This document shows positions 1 to 11,294 of a stretch of 64,000 bases of DNA, one piece after another. Source of the DNA: Eurosta solidaginis (lineage: Eukaryota; Arthropoda; Insecta; Diptera; Tephritidae). The translations under genes were made by a program, and so were the position numbers. The stretch lies in NCBI RefSeq assembly GCF_040869045.1, contig NC_090322.1, positions 187,177,477-187,241,476 of the forward strand, in the 5' to 3' direction. The notes beneath the pieces were generated by a model. That model saw nothing but the letters and a program-made list of their open reading frames with translations. It did not search any database and was not told where the DNA came from. The stretch's first letter is position 1; the number at the start of each line of letters is the position of its first letter.

Positions 1-655
1 ACCATACGTTTTCATGTATGTCATCATTATTAGATTAGATTACTTTTAACATCAATTGTACTATGTACATAAACTAACACACCTCCTGTGTGCCTGCTAA
101 GGGAATCACATCTTATCATTTTATAGGTGGCTATTTTTAATTCATTGTCTAGAATATCTTTGGTTGTACATGTTTCAGAGCACAGTATGATGCCTGGTCT
201 ATGAACTTCCGCCAACACTTCCAACTCTGATTTGTTAGCTACTAGGCTATTTATGTTTAAATAGATGCATATAAAGTCATTGTTGATGTTCCTTGTGGAT
301 CTTTTTTGGTACTTTGATACTCTACGTTGCATAACATTAGCATGGTCCAGGTGAGCCAGTGGCCTGATTGTTAATTGCTAATATCCTAGCCTTTGTTTTT
401 TTACATTTAAGTGTTTTAAGTAGACAGGGCAATGTCTGCTATTGCACGGGTGATTGGTATCAAGCCCTAGATTTAATTTCTCATTGGCTCTAATACAATT
501 TATGCACATGTTTTTTGGTTGTTCCTTGCACTCCATGGGTTTATGTTTACCCAAGCATTTGCTAGAAACATCTTCATTTTTGCATTCACTAGCTTTATGG
601 TTGTATCCTTTACATTTAAAACACATTGTTAGAGCGATCTTAAACCTCACCACAC
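1..655 (-). mobile_element. LINE remnant, ORF1 zinc-knuckle end plus start of ORF2 endonuclease
   Basis: A reverse-strand non-LTR retrotransposon runs off the left edge. At 653-378 the reading frame is cysteine-rich: a perfect C-x2-C-x4-H-x4-C zinc knuckle (CFKCKGYNHKASEC) followed by two decayed Cys/His clusters, as at the C-terminus of LINE ORF1 nucleic-acid chaperones. At 332-30 a second frame gives the N-terminal part of an APE-type endonuclease, with LNINSL, the catalytic-glutamate block SETC and the segment TGGVLVYV. The order ORF1 then ORF2 fits a two-ORF LINE read right to left. A stop near position 30 and the lost cysteine in the second knuckle mark it as dead. The family within the I/R1/Jockey assemblage is not resolved; the rest of ORF2 would lie outside the window. 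Confidence 0.75.
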
Positions 656-719
656 TAATTCATTAAGTCGTGTAGCCCTAAATAGCGTAACATCAAAACA
701 TCACTCTCGTTTGGGTTTA

Positions 720-1020
720 GGTTAGGTCTGGTGGTAGCTACCCTGATAGAGGAAACTCACTTGGACAACATGAGGGTCCGTTGTGATACCACATACAATA
801 AAATAACGGTGACATATGTAGATAAAGCTACTTACAGAATCCGAATGATACCGATCTCATCCTTGGATAAATCCTCGGGAGATCCAAGTGAGTCGCGACC
901 GAAGTACATTCGCCTTGTTTTGGCAAAAGCTGGGCAATCAAGCATAAAGTGATGTGATGATTCCACCTCATCATCCTCCATACAGCTCGGTTGGATTTAC
1001 TCAGACGAATTTTAGTCATA
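720..1020 (-). mobile_element. LINE 3' end (C-terminal CCHC-like tail) remnant
   Basis: On the reverse strand one frame reads through a C...E...SSHHFMLDCPAFAKTRR block. This is the Cys/His tail found after the RNase H domain in I-group LINEs (pattern E-x-HH-x-C-P-A). It ends leftward in a short CTAAAC/CTAACC-type tail near 716-724, like the other I-group 3' ends in the window, but the protein differs from the 14-kb and 48-kb family, so it is a second family. No intact ORF remains. Confidence 0.6.
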
Positions 1021-1566
1021 ACTTGAATAGGAACGTCGAATGAGCGCTAAGCTCACTTGAGTCGAAGAAACAATACTTGCAGAAGCTCTACTCAATGATA
1101 CTCGTTTCAGCTTTCCGTTTTCCGTATGATATAAGCTCATAGCGTATATAAATATGTGTGTATATGTTTAAACGAGCGAACAATCGTGTGTATATTTTAT
1201 TGAATGAAAAGTGGTTGTAGCGACTTACAAAAATCTATACATGCATCTAAATTAAGCTTAACTTACCCGAAAACCCGTATTGAATAAAAATCAACACGCT
1301 AATGCGATGAAATATATGTGTATATAGCTTTGGAATGCATGGAATGTCAGCATACAAACTCGATGCTGGTAATAATAGTATTTTTAGCGCGACCGCCACT
1401 TACAACTTCGAACTCATAGTCTCAACAAAAAATAACCTGTCACAAGATTTAGTATTGACCCAAAAAATCAAGTTTTTATGTTTTGCGTCATTCCTTTCGA
1501 AGCATTTGGTACATCTCGGAAAATACGAGAATCGTTACAAGTATTCTTTCTGAAGAGCCAAATATA
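1021..1566. other. No recognisable feature
   Basis: AT-rich sequence with short TATG/GTGTATATG runs near 1145-1180 and 1310-1325. Short open frames here have no recognisable domain and are not supported as genes. Confidence 0.5.
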
Positions 1567-2032
1567 CTTTTACGAGTCGGACCCGTGCGCATCTTTCGCA
1601 ACCAATATAAAAGTCTATTATCAAATATCAACAGAAATCAGCTGTTCTATCAACTTACAGCTTGCGCTGCCATGTAGCGTATAATAGCAACTGCCGTCAA
1701 ACAGTTAAAACTACCAGCTTGCCCTGCCATCTAGCGTACAATACAGCTTGCTCTGTCATCTAGCGTACAATAGCAACTACCGGTAATGCAGTGCAAATAT
1801 TCACAATAGCGCCATAGTACAAATAGATTTCTTTGTGCGCTCACAATCGTTTATTTTTAACAAATTATTTTAATAAAATATAGCTAAACAAAAGCACTAC
1901 AGCAAGCTCGCTAATAGCATGAATCCCTATCTTTATAACCAAAACTTTATTTATAGATTTGGATTCCAAATAAGAGCGAAAAAGGGACCTGTACATAAAA
2001 ACAACAATTAGAAATAATATATAAGATGATAG
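1567..2032 (+). repeat. Dispersed repeat A, copy 1
   Basis: This stretch recurs in reverse at 14714-15056 and forward at 30488-30712. Shared landmarks are GTCGGACCCGTGCGCATC, TCAACAGAAATCAGCTGTTC, GCAAATATTCACAATAG and CACAATCGTTTATTTTTAAC. Inside is a short tandem array (about 1660-1785) whose unit contains CAGCTTGC-CTG-CATCTAGCGTACAAT, present about three times here and twice in the 14.9-kb copy. There is no coding capacity. Class unknown; likely a non-autonomous element. Confidence 0.7.
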
Positions 2033-2179
2033 CAATCCTTCCGAAGAAAAAGATCACCATTCGCGCTTTCGAACTGTCGTAATTTCTGTTTCCTTTTAAA
2101 AGCTAGAAGCTTAAAATTTCACCGAATATTACATGCATATTTATATTGTTGACTGAAAAAAACGTAGAGAGCGGTCATA

Positions 2180-2270
2180 TACAGAGCAACCTCTGCTAAC
2201 GGACGTCGCTATTAGGCGGACACCTCCCTTGGCCGGACAGTTTTCAGGCACTACTAACTAATTTTTTAAT
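2180..2270 (+). mobile_element. Pogo/Tigger-like terminal inverted repeat remnant
   Basis: After a TA dinucleotide at 2180-2181 comes CAGAGCAACCTCTGCTAACG followed by GGAC...ATTAGGCGGACACCTCC...GGCCGGACAG. From memory, this iterated 'GGACAC' pattern after CAGTNNAACCTC is typical of pogo-type Tc1/mariner ends. The same end recurs at 5656-5746. No opposite end or transposase was recognised, so the assignment is tentative. Confidence 0.4.
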
Positions 2271-2558
2271 TGTAATTTATCTCACTATACTTCTAACTTT
2301 ATGAAGTCCTTTTGCAAATAATAATAAAATCAATATTTTGACAGTTTTATTTCAAATTATGAAAGTTTTACCCAAATGTGTCTGGACCGACCGTAGCAAT
2401 GGAATCTCCCATATACAAGAACGCCTAGTTTAAGGCAGAAACTTAAGCCCACTTGCAGAACAGGAAGTTGTTTTTTTAGCTCAGAGTTAATTTGAAAATT
2501 TGTCAAATATGTATGAGTTTAACCCCTCATGTCAGGTCAACTCTGATTAAAAAAATTT

Positions 2559-3722
2559 AAGTAACTTCCCGATAAGCTACAAGCTTGAAACTTGGAATAT
2601 AGGTTAGAACCCGATGACAATGCAATAATAAGAAAAAAACTCCGATAGGTGGCGCATGGATCGAAAAATTAAAAAAAATCGAATTTGGTTCATATTTGGA
2701 ACACATAATATATACATGAATAGAAAGCGACCTATGAAAAATCACCGCTAGGTGGCGCAAGGAACGATATATAAAAAAATCGTATTTGTGGTCCGATTTG
2801 GCTCATATTTGGAACACATAATACATGCAAGAATAGAAAACAACCTATGAAAAAAATGCCGCTAGGTGGCGCAATGATCCAGATAATCAAAAAAATCGTA
2901 TTTGTGGTCCGATTTGGTCCATATTTGGAACACTTAATACATACAAGAATAGAAAGCGACCTATGAAAAAAATCTCCGCTAGGTAGCGCAAGGATTGAGA
3001 TATTCAAAAAAATCATATTTGTGGTCCGATTTGGTCCATATTTGGAACACATAATACATACATGAATAGAAAGCGACCTATGATGTCCGATTTGGCTCTT
3101 ATTTGGAACAAATATTACATACATTCCGGTAGAAGTCAAATCAAAATATTTTGGAGTTCGAGGAGGGGCAAGCATACGTGGCGCAAAGTCGAGTAAAGTC
3201 TTTGGAAGGATTATGTATTGAGGACTTAGATTGTAACAAATTGTCAGGAAAGAGTCCTTGTAATAATGGGTCACTAAGTGAACTAAATAGAATGAGAAAT
3301 AATAGGCAATTAAATAAAGACTAAAAACTTGAAAATAAAATAATTAAAAAAAAAAATTAAGTTAAAGGGTTTTTTTGAAAACAATACTTACATGAAGTAA
3401 TAGAAATACTAAAAGCTAGAAAATAATTAGTTAGGTAATAGGTACTAGTCATCACACTTCTCATCAATCTAGGGCGTTGATCAAACAATTAAATAAAAGC
3501 GTTGGACGCGTCAAATTTCTATTGATAGTCATAAGTAAGACCAACTGAACCTTAATCAGGTAAAGCTACGCCTCACATTTATAGAAATTTCACACGCCCA
3601 ACGCTTTTATTTAATTTTATAATCAGTATTTTATGATTATTATGATTTAGTATTTTTATTACTTCATGTAAGTATTGTTTTCAATAAAACCGTTTAACTC
3701 AAAATTTTTTTTTTATTATTTT
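2559..3722 (+). repeat. Repeat E, copy 1 (minisatellite plus nested hairpin)
   Basis: Homologous to 6035-7198 and 46347-47135. It begins near ATAAGCTACAAGCTTGAAAC and contains a minisatellite with 104-116 bp units (landmark TAGGTGGCGCA near 2645, 2749, 2863 and, as TAGGTAGCGCA, 2979). Next comes a short conserved frame (about 3190-3324), then two nested inverted repeats. The outer arms are about 3361-3411 and 3648-3700 (ACAATACTTACATGAAGTAA and complement). The inner arms are about 3487-3521 and 3581-3615 (AAATAAAAGCGTTGG and complement). The architecture suggests a non-autonomous foldback or MITE-like element; its termini and TSD are not resolved. Confidence 0.75.
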
Positions 3723-3924
3723 TTAAAGATAATATTCTCGCGAATCCTTTATAAATAACCGCGAGTTAATTGTGAGATACAACACCAATGAACACACAAT
3801 TAAAATTTCCTTTTTTACTTTCACACGTCCTCATTGAAATTGGAGCTGATAACGCCACAAGGAAACCTACATTTTTGCTCTGTAATCTCAGTTGCAGTTC
3901 GATGCCATAAGGGTAATTTGTATA

Positions 3925-3985
3925 TGTATATGTATGAGTGATGGTGTGTGTGTGTATGTATATGAGTGTCGGTATGCATTTTTTC
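3925..3985 (+). repeat. GT/ATGT-rich microsatellite
   Basis: Alternating GTATAT, GTGTGTGTGT and TATGTATATG runs. The same tract recurs at about 7401-7461 in duplication unit 2. Confidence 0.7.
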
Positions 3986-4419
3986 TACGGTCAGGTGGTA
4001 ATATAATTCCGGGGAGGCAAAACTTAACGACGCATGTCAAAATTCAATATAAAAAAAATTAAAACAATTCTCCCAAAATGCATGAGTTTGTTGGCATATT
4101 GTAAGGGATGGAATAATTTCCGATTGCATCATACAATAGTAGTGTGCACTCGCCGGTTCTGGAGTTTCGCCACCGACAATGTGGTTCAACAACTTATGAA
4201 TTTTCTTTGTCGTGCGATGGTGAGATTTGCAATACTACACACGCGCATTCACACACACACAAAAAGAGCCACACTTTGCGCGGTTTCTCTTCGCCCTCTG
4301 AAATAACTTCAACTACGACGACACATTCCTCCAGCTGTGTGTGTTCATAAAAATTTCGATTTGCAACAGATTTTGTATTTATTTTATTTGTATACCTTTT
4401 ATGAATATGAAAAATTATT

Positions 4420-5600
4420 TTAACCTCTTCGCGATATTGTTGCCATATGGCAACAAATTTCTCGTAAGGTGTTAACTTGCATTAGATTGCAGAGGAAATT
4501 TATTTTCGATTGAAACTGGTAGCATAGAGACGTGTTCTTGTTTGCGGAATAATATTTTCAAATATGGCAAGAAAAATAAGCGACTGAGTTATAGAAAAGA
4601 TTTTGGAGAATTTCGAGGACTCAGATCTGTCAGATTTTGACTATTCGGAATCGGAAGAAATATTAGAGGATTTATTTGAGACATTTGACAATAATGTAAC
4701 TGTCATGATGGAGGAACTTTCTCGTAGACTACGAGAACGACAAACTAGTTTTGGATGCAAATGGCTCTAGCTCACAAGCTCGTGCTTCGGAGTATCAACC
4801 AAAACAAGTCAATGACTTTCGATGGAAAGACTTCGTGGGCTCCTGCTCAATCTGTACTTTCTGAGTCTTATTCAAGTAACGATGTAAAACTTCCAGTACA
4901 ATACTTTTTAGAGTACTTCACTGTAGATTTTTTTTGAAGAAGTAGTGCAGACGACAAACCAAACCTCTCTTTTAAAAGATGGTCGATAATTTAACTTAAC
5001 GAAGGAAGAATTTTTTTAAGTTTCTTGGTTTGGAGGTTATGATTGATACAATTGGTTATAACAGATTGGATATGTACTGGACAGCACCCACAGATATTCC
5101 GCCATTTCGTCAAAATATGTCAAAGCGTAGATTTCATTCCTTGCGGAACAACTTGAAGTTCACAACAAGTGATCCAGGCAATGACAAACCTTTCAGGATT
5201 CGTCCATTAATAAATATGTTTACTAAAAAGTTATATACTTTCCCAAAAGAGAATCTTTGTGGGGATGAAATGATGGTACCTTTCAAAGGAAAGACTGCCA
5301 TGACAATACATGCCTAAAAAGCCAATTAATTGGGAATTAAATTATTATGTCTATGTAGTTCAAATGGAATGTTCTATGACTTTGAAATATATGAAGAAAA
5401 AAACAGTTATTTCCGGACAATAGCTAGGATTTTGCTCCGATATTGTAATTCATTTCACAAGAACCATTCCCGAAAACAGTGACTTGTAAGTTATTTTTTA
5501 CCACTACGTCTCTACACTTAATTTGATACTGTACTTACAGAAAAAAGGTATTTGGGCTACATGAACAATTAGAGGAAATAGATGTAGTAAAGTCCCTTTG
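4420..5600 (+). pseudogene. piggyBac-like transposase, 5' part, truncated copy
   Basis: The TTAA at 4420-4423 begins the 5' end, followed by CCTCTTCGCG and a 20-bp perfect palindrome at 4437-4456. A start-like ATG at 4564 opens an acidic N-terminus (MARKISD, then FEDSDLSDFDYSESEE) typical of piggyBac transposases, but a TGA interrupts it at codon 8. The DDE_Tnp_1_7 domain follows across several frames: LEYFTVDFFEE, GYNRLDMYW, SKRRFHSLRNNLKF and CGDEMMVPFKG, where the aspartate is the expected first catalytic residue. Stops and frameshifts break it, and the tandem-duplication junction at 5600 removes the C-terminal third. The protein would have been nuclear and excised at TTAA; this copy cannot make it. 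Confidence 0.9.
4437..4456. repeat. Subterminal palindrome of piggyBac element
   Basis: TTGTTGCCATATGGCAACAA is a perfect 20-bp palindrome just inside the 5' TTAA. It recurs at 7913-7932 with one change (TCGTTGCC) and near the 3' end at 9648-9666 as TTGTTGCCATATGACAACA. Symmetric placement suggests a transposase-binding or structural site. Confidence 0.7.
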
Positions 5601-8600
5601 AATATTACATGCATATTTATATTGTTGACTGAAAAAAACGTAGAGAGCGGTCATATACAGAGCAACCTCTGCTAACGGACGTCGCTATTAGGCGGACACC
5701 TCCCTTGGCCGGACAGTTTTCAGGCACTACTAACTAATTTTTTAATTGTAATTTATCTCACTATACTTCTAACTTTATGAAGTCCTTTTGCAAATAATAA
5801 TAAAATCAATATTTTGACAGTTTTATTTCAAATTATGAAAGTTTTACCCAAATGTGTCTGGACCGACCGTAGCAATGGAATCTCCCATATACAAGAACGC
5901 CTAGTTTAAGGCAGAAACTTAAGCCCACTTGCAGAACAGGAAGTTGTTTTTTTAGCTCAGAGTTAATTTGAAAATTTGTCAAATATGTATGAGTTTAACC
6001 CCTCATGTTAGGTCAACTCTGATTAAAAAAATTTAAGTAACTTCCCGATAAGCTACAAGCTTGAAACTTGGAATATAGGTTAGAACCCGATGACAATGCA
6101 ATAATAAGAAAAAAACTCCGATAGGTGGCGCATGGATCGAAAAATTAAAAAAAATCGAATTTGGTTCATATTTGGAACACATAATATATACATGAATAGA
6201 AAGCGACCTATGAAAAATCACCGCTAGGTGGCGCAAGGAACGATATATAAAAAAATCGTATTTGTGGTCCGATTTGGCTCATATTTGGAACACATAATAC
6301 ATGCAAGAATAGAAAACAACCTATGAAAAAAATGCCGCTAGGTGGCGCAATGATCCAGATAATCAAAAAAATCGTATTTGTGGTCCGATTTGGTCCATAT
6401 TTGGAACACTTAATACATACAAGAATAGAAAGCGACCTATGAAAAAAATCTCCGCTAGGTAGCGCAAGGATTGAGATATTCAAAAAAATCATATTTGTGG
6501 TCCGATTTGGTCCATATTTGGAACACATAATACATACATGAATAGAAAGCGACCTATGATGTCCGATTTGGCTCTTATTTGGAACAAATATTACATACAT
6601 TCCGGTATAAGTCAAATCAAAATATTTTGGAGTTCGAGGAGGGGCAAGCATACGTGGCGCAAAGTCGAGTAAAGTCTTTGGAAGGATTATGTATTGAGGA
6701 CTTAGATTGTAACAAATTGTCAGGAAAGAGTCCTTGTAATAATGGGTCACTAAGTGAACTAAATAGAATGAGAAATAATAGGCAATTAAATAAAGACTAA
6801 AAACTTGAAAATAAAATAATTAAAAAAAAAAATTAAGTTAAAGGGTTTTTTTGAAAACAATACTTACATGAAGTAATAGAAATACTAAAAGCTAGAAAAT
6901 AATTAGTTAGGTAATAGGTACTAGTCATCACACTTCTCATCAATCTAGGGCGTTGATCAAACAATTAAATAAAAGCGTTGGACGCGTCAAATTTCTATTG
7001 ATAGTCATAAGTAAGACCAACTGAACCTTAATCAGGTAAAGCTACGCCTCACATTTATAGAAATTTCACACGCCCAACGCTTTTATTTAATTTTATAATC
7101 AGTATTTTATGATTATTATGATTTAGTATTTTTATTACTTCATGTAAGTATTGTTTTCAATAAAACCGTTTAACTCAAAATTTTTTTTTTATTATTTTTT
7201 AAAGATAATATTCTCGCGAATCCTTTATAAATAACCGCGAGTTAATTGTGAGATACAACACCAATGAACACACAATTAAAATTTCCTTTTTTACTTTCAC
7301 ACGTCCTCATTGAAATTGGAGCTGATAACGCCACAAGGAAACCTACATTTTTGCTCTGTAATCTCAGTTGCAGTTCGATGCCATAAGGGTAATTTGTATA
7401 TGTATATGTATGAGTGATGGTGTGTGTGTGTATGTATATGAGTGTCGGTATGCATTTTTTCTACGGTCAGGTGGTAATATAATTCCGGGGAGGCAAAACT
7501 TAACGACGCATGTCAAAATTCAATATAAAAAAAATTAAAACAATTCTCCCAAAATGCATGAGTTTGTTGGCATATTGTAAGGGATGGAATAATTTCCGAT
7601 TGCATCATACAATAGTAGTGTGCACTCGCCGGTTCTGGAGTTTCGCCACCGACAATGTGGTTCAACAACTTATGAATTTTCTTTGTCGTGCGATGGTGAG
7701 ATTTGCAATACTACACACGCGCATTCACACACACACAAAAAGAGCCACACTTTGCGCGGTTTCTCTTCGCCCTCTGAAATAACTTCAACTACGACGACAC
7801 ATTCCTCCAGCTGTGTGTGTTCATAAAAATTTCGATTTGCAACAGATTTTGTATTTATTTTATTTGTATACCTTTTATGAATATGAAAAATTATTTTAAC
7901 CTCTTCGCGATATCGTTGCCATATGGCAACAAATTTCTCGTAAGGTGTTAACTTGCATTAGATTGCAGAGGAAATTTATTTTCGATTGAAACTGGTAGCA
8001 TAGAGACGTGTTCTTGTTTGCGGAATAATATTTTCAAATATGGCAAGAAAAATAAGCGACTGAGTTATAGAAAAGATTTTGGAGAATTTCGAGGACTCAG
8101 ATCTGTCAGATTTTGACTATTCGGAATCGGAAGAAATATTAGAGGATTTATTTGAGACATTTGACAATAATGTAACTGTCATGATGGAGGAACTTTCTCG
8201 TAGACTACGAGAACGACAAACTAGTTTTGGATGCAAATGGCTCTAGCTCACAAGCTCGTGCTTCGGAGTATCAACCAAAACAAGTCAATGACTTTCGATG
8301 GAAAGACTTCGTGGGCTCCTGCTCAATCTGTACTTTCTGAGTCTTATTCAAGTAACGATGTAAAACTTCCAGTACAATACTTTTTAGAGTACTTCACTGT
8401 AGATTTTTTTTGAAGAAGTAGTGCAGACGACAAACCAAACCTCTCTTTTAAAAGATGGTCGATAATTTAACTTAACGAAGGAAGAATTTTTTTAAGTTTC
8501 TTGGTTTGGAGGTTATGATTGATACAATTGGTTATAACAGATTGGATATGTACTGGACAGCACCCACAGATATTCCGCCATTTCGTCAAAATATGTCAAA

Positions 8601-9075
8601 GCGTAGATTTCATTCCTTGCGGAACAACTTGAAGTTCACAACAAGTGATCCAGGCAATGACAAACCTTTCAGGATTCGTCCATTAATAAATATGTTTACT
8701 AAAAAGTTATATACTTTCCCAAAAGAGAATCTTTGTGGGGATGAAATGATGGTACCTTTCAAAGGAAAGACTGCCATGACAATACATGCCTAAAAAGCCA
8801 ATTAATTGGGAATTAAATTATTATGTCTATGTAGTTCAAATGGAATGTTCTATGACTTTGAAATATATGAAGAAAAAAACAGTTATTTCCGGACAATAGC
8901 TAGGATTTTGCTCCGATATTGTAATTCATTTCACAAGAACCATTCCCGAAAACAGTGACTTGTAAGTTATTTTTTACCACTACGTCTCTACACTTAATTT
9001 GATACTGTACTTACAGAAAAAAGGTATTTGGGCTACATGAACAATTAGAGGAAATAGATGTAGTAAAGTCCCTTT
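5600..9075 (+). repeat. Tandem segmental duplication, unit 2
   Basis: Near-identical second copy of 2124-5599, abutting it directly. Unlike unit 1 it continues past 9075 into the remaining piggyBac coding sequence, so the second unit's right-hand context, not the first's, is the original piggyBac arrangement. The original left-hand context is the one before unit 1. Confidence 0.95.
6035..7198 (+). repeat. Repeat E, copy 2
   Basis: Copy of repeat E inside duplication unit 2, with the same four-unit minisatellite and both hairpins as copy 1. One base change near 6606 (G to T relative to unit 1) lets the short frame ending at 6800 stay open slightly further upstream than in copy 1. Confidence 0.9.
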
Positions 9076-9800
9076 GAAGTCTGAAAAGGAACTGAAAAAG
9101 GAAGGTATACGTAGTTTTGATTGTCTCGTCGAAAGGGAGGACATTCTTTATGTCAAAAGTTGGCTTGATGGAGGTATTGTCCAATTGATTTCATCAATAT
9201 ATGGCGCATAACAGCTTAAAAATGTGCAAAGATTTTTAGTTGAAAAAAAAAGACGAAATGTTGAAATAGCTCAGCCAAACATTGTGGCTGTCTACAAGAA
9301 GAACAGGGGAGGAGTTGATAAAATGGACTTTCTTCTTTCATTGTATAGGATATCGATACGGTCAAGGAAATGGACACTTAAAATATTTGACCACTTTATT
9401 GACCTGGCCAGGCTGGAGTACAGGAAGGAACATGAGGGTTATAATAAAGGCCAAAAGCAGAAACACATGTATCTGGAAAATCCTGTAGTATTGAATGGTT
9501 TTTTTATTTAAAACCTTTTTCTATTGTTTTAAACTTGTTTAAAACTCTTGATTAAAAAAAAAATTAATTTTGATGGCAAACCAAATTTTATAAAACCTGT
9601 ATTCAAAAACCAAAAAAGTACTGCTTTTCTTTACCATACAAAACATTTGTTGCCATATGACAACATAAAAAAAGCATTTAAAAAGAATTTCCAAAAAAAA
9701 AAATGTATTTGTATTGTTATTGGTGCTAAAACAAATATTCAGACAAAATTTTGTATTTTTTAATGGCGCAATAAAAATATGTATGTAGTGAAAGGGTTAA
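7896..9800 (+). mobile_element. piggyBac-like element, both ends present, decayed transposase
   Basis: The TTAA at 7896-7899 and at 9797-9800 bracket the element. The ends CCTCTTCGCG and (reverse complement) CCCTTTCACTAC are imperfectly related. Coding remnants run 8040-9511: acidic N-terminus, GYNRLDMYW and CGDEMMVPFKG as in the truncated copy, then KKGIWAT followed by a stop where ATGT is expected, KSEKELKKEGIRSFD, and a good C-terminal block at 9224-9511 with NRGGVDKMDFLLSLYRI. Both late catalytic aspartates (GGVDKMD) survive. The middle aspartate region (FFDN) is not recognisable. The length of about 490 codons is somewhat below the usual 550-600. A near-copy of the subterminal palindrome (one mismatch) sits at 9648-9666. 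Confidence 0.9.
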
Positions 9801-10381
9801 CGAGAGAAACACTTTCCGAAGCCTTAAGAGATTATGGACAATCCTTTTGCCGCATTGAATTTTTTACCCCTCAAATCTTTGACTTGGGAATATTGTAAGC
9901 CCTTAATTCGCAGAGAGTATACATACTAGTAGGCCAATCAATAAATATACTGCAGTTATTAGGGCGGTGGACTGAATGCAAATCTAGTCTGTCAATTTTG
10001 GAGATATTCTTCTGAATTTGTTTGTCGGAATTAGCAATTGCAGATGAATTTAAATGCGCTATAAAGCTCATGCGCCTTGCCAAATATCATGGAGATAATC
10101 AGCGCTATAAGGACTCGAATAACCATTCCGATACCTTCGAAACCAACCGAGTATTCAGAAAAAGCTACTTGTGTTCGTTTATTCGGGAATCATCAAGGAA
10201 CATAATGCCAGTCTAGTATTTCAATGGAGAAAAAGATGGAGGAGGTGGTGATTTCTTTTGGTGCTCCCCAATTAGCGTCAGTTATTGCATAACAAGTATG
10301 ACTGGCTATCTTGCCACGCAAAGCTCAAAATGGCCTATATATTTAAGTACCGATTAATGATTACTTTGATGACCACTCCTT
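9801..10381. other. No recognisable feature
   Basis: Unique-looking AT-rich flank between the piggyBac 3' TTAA and the first SINE. Short open frames near 9871-10216 lack any recognisable domain. Confidence 0.5.
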
Positions 10382-10660
10382 AGTGGTAATCTTGGCGTAG
10401 CGTGCTCCGCCACAATAAAGGTTCTGGGTTCAAATCCGGGCAAAGCAATTACAAAAATTTAGGAAAAAAAGTGTTTGCAATTAGAAAATAGTTTTTCGAA
10501 GCCGGTCGCCTTTCGCAGTGTATTTCTGCCATGAAGAGCTTCTCAGTAAAATTTGCCGTCCGGAGTCGGTTCCATCCTGCTAAATTGTAGGAAAAATTGA
10601 AAAAAAAAAACATCATGACGCAAATCGAAAGAAGTTGAAGTTCGGCCGGCCGAAGGTTAA
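10382..10660 (+). mobile_element. tRNA-derived SINE, copy 1 (diverged)
   Basis: The tRNA-like head contains GCGTAGCGTGCTCCGCCA and a B-box-like GGTTCTGGGTTCAAATCCGG at 10430-10449. The shared body has landmarks TGTATTTCTGCCATGAAGAG, CCGTCCGGAGTCGG, AATTGTAGG and GACGCAAAT. It is more diverged than the 32-kb and 44-kb copies and lacks the A/T-rich terminal ATTTATTT. Confidence 0.75.
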
Positions 10661-11015
10661 TATTTTTTACACCAGATATTTATTTTTTTTACTCTGTGCT
10701 CACACAGTCGTTGTCTCTAGCAGTGTTGCCAGGTGATGCAAAAAAAAGAAGCTAGATTGGCAAAAAAAAAGGTTAGAAAAGGCTAAGTTTATAAAAAAAA
10801 GAAGCTAAAAAAAAGGCCAGAAATTTTTTGGTTAATTCATTAAATTTTTTTATATTTTAGTTTACACATTTGTAAATATAAACTTATAAACATAACTTAA
10901 GCATAACTTCCTGTTTCAAAACATATCAGGCATATTTTCTTTGACTAGCACATGGAATTACTTTAAATGATTGCATATGTGTATATACATAAAAAAAATA
11001 TTACAAACTAATTAT

Positions 11016-11294
11016 TTATATAAAATATTCCCCGTCTGAAGAATCAGAAGAGCTTATGTCTGGGTATAAAGTTTGGCTATTTACCATAGATATGAGATCA
11101 TCGGTAATTTCAAAGTCATTACAACATTTAGATAAGCGTTTTAACGAGCATCTAATATTAAGCAGCGCATTAAGCATTTTAATTTTTAGTTTGTTCCAAT
11201 GATAATTTTTGTTATTTTTTAATTTTTCTAAATTTGAAAAATTGTATTTTGTTTTTGGAATAGTAAGTAGAAAATTTTTCAGACAACCTGCCAT
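11016..11294 (-). pseudogene. Probable hAT transposase C-terminal fragment
   Basis: A 92-codon reverse frame inside hAT element 1. It has LKIKMLNALLNIRCSLKRLSKCC followed by an acidic serine-rich end (SSSDSSDGEYFI), resembling in style the C-terminal dimerisation segment of hAT/ZBED transposases, where a hydrophobic 'LN-L--IR--L' run precedes a short tail. The apparent start codon lies in the arm of the internal inverted repeat, so the true N-terminal part has been lost or replaced. The family call rests mostly on its position inside a hAT element; on sequence alone it would be weak. Confidence 0.45.

Larger units (their letters stand above)
2124..5599 (+). repeat. Tandem segmental duplication, unit 1 (3,476 bp)
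   Basis: Every landmark of this block recurs exactly 3,476 bp downstream in unit 2. I found only three base differences: near 2539 (C/T), 3127 (G/T) and 4438 (T/C). The unit holds a pogo-like terminal repeat, repeat E and the 5' part of a piggyBac element, whose coding region is cut at the unit boundary. The two outer breakpoints share only the trinucleotide GAA. Confidence 0.95.

Noticed and set aside
2732..3274. 180-codon reverse frame with repeated RSLSIHVCIMCSKYGPN blocks (also 6208-6750)
   Set aside because: It is the translation of the repeat E minisatellite; its blocks follow the DNA repeat units and it resembles no protein.
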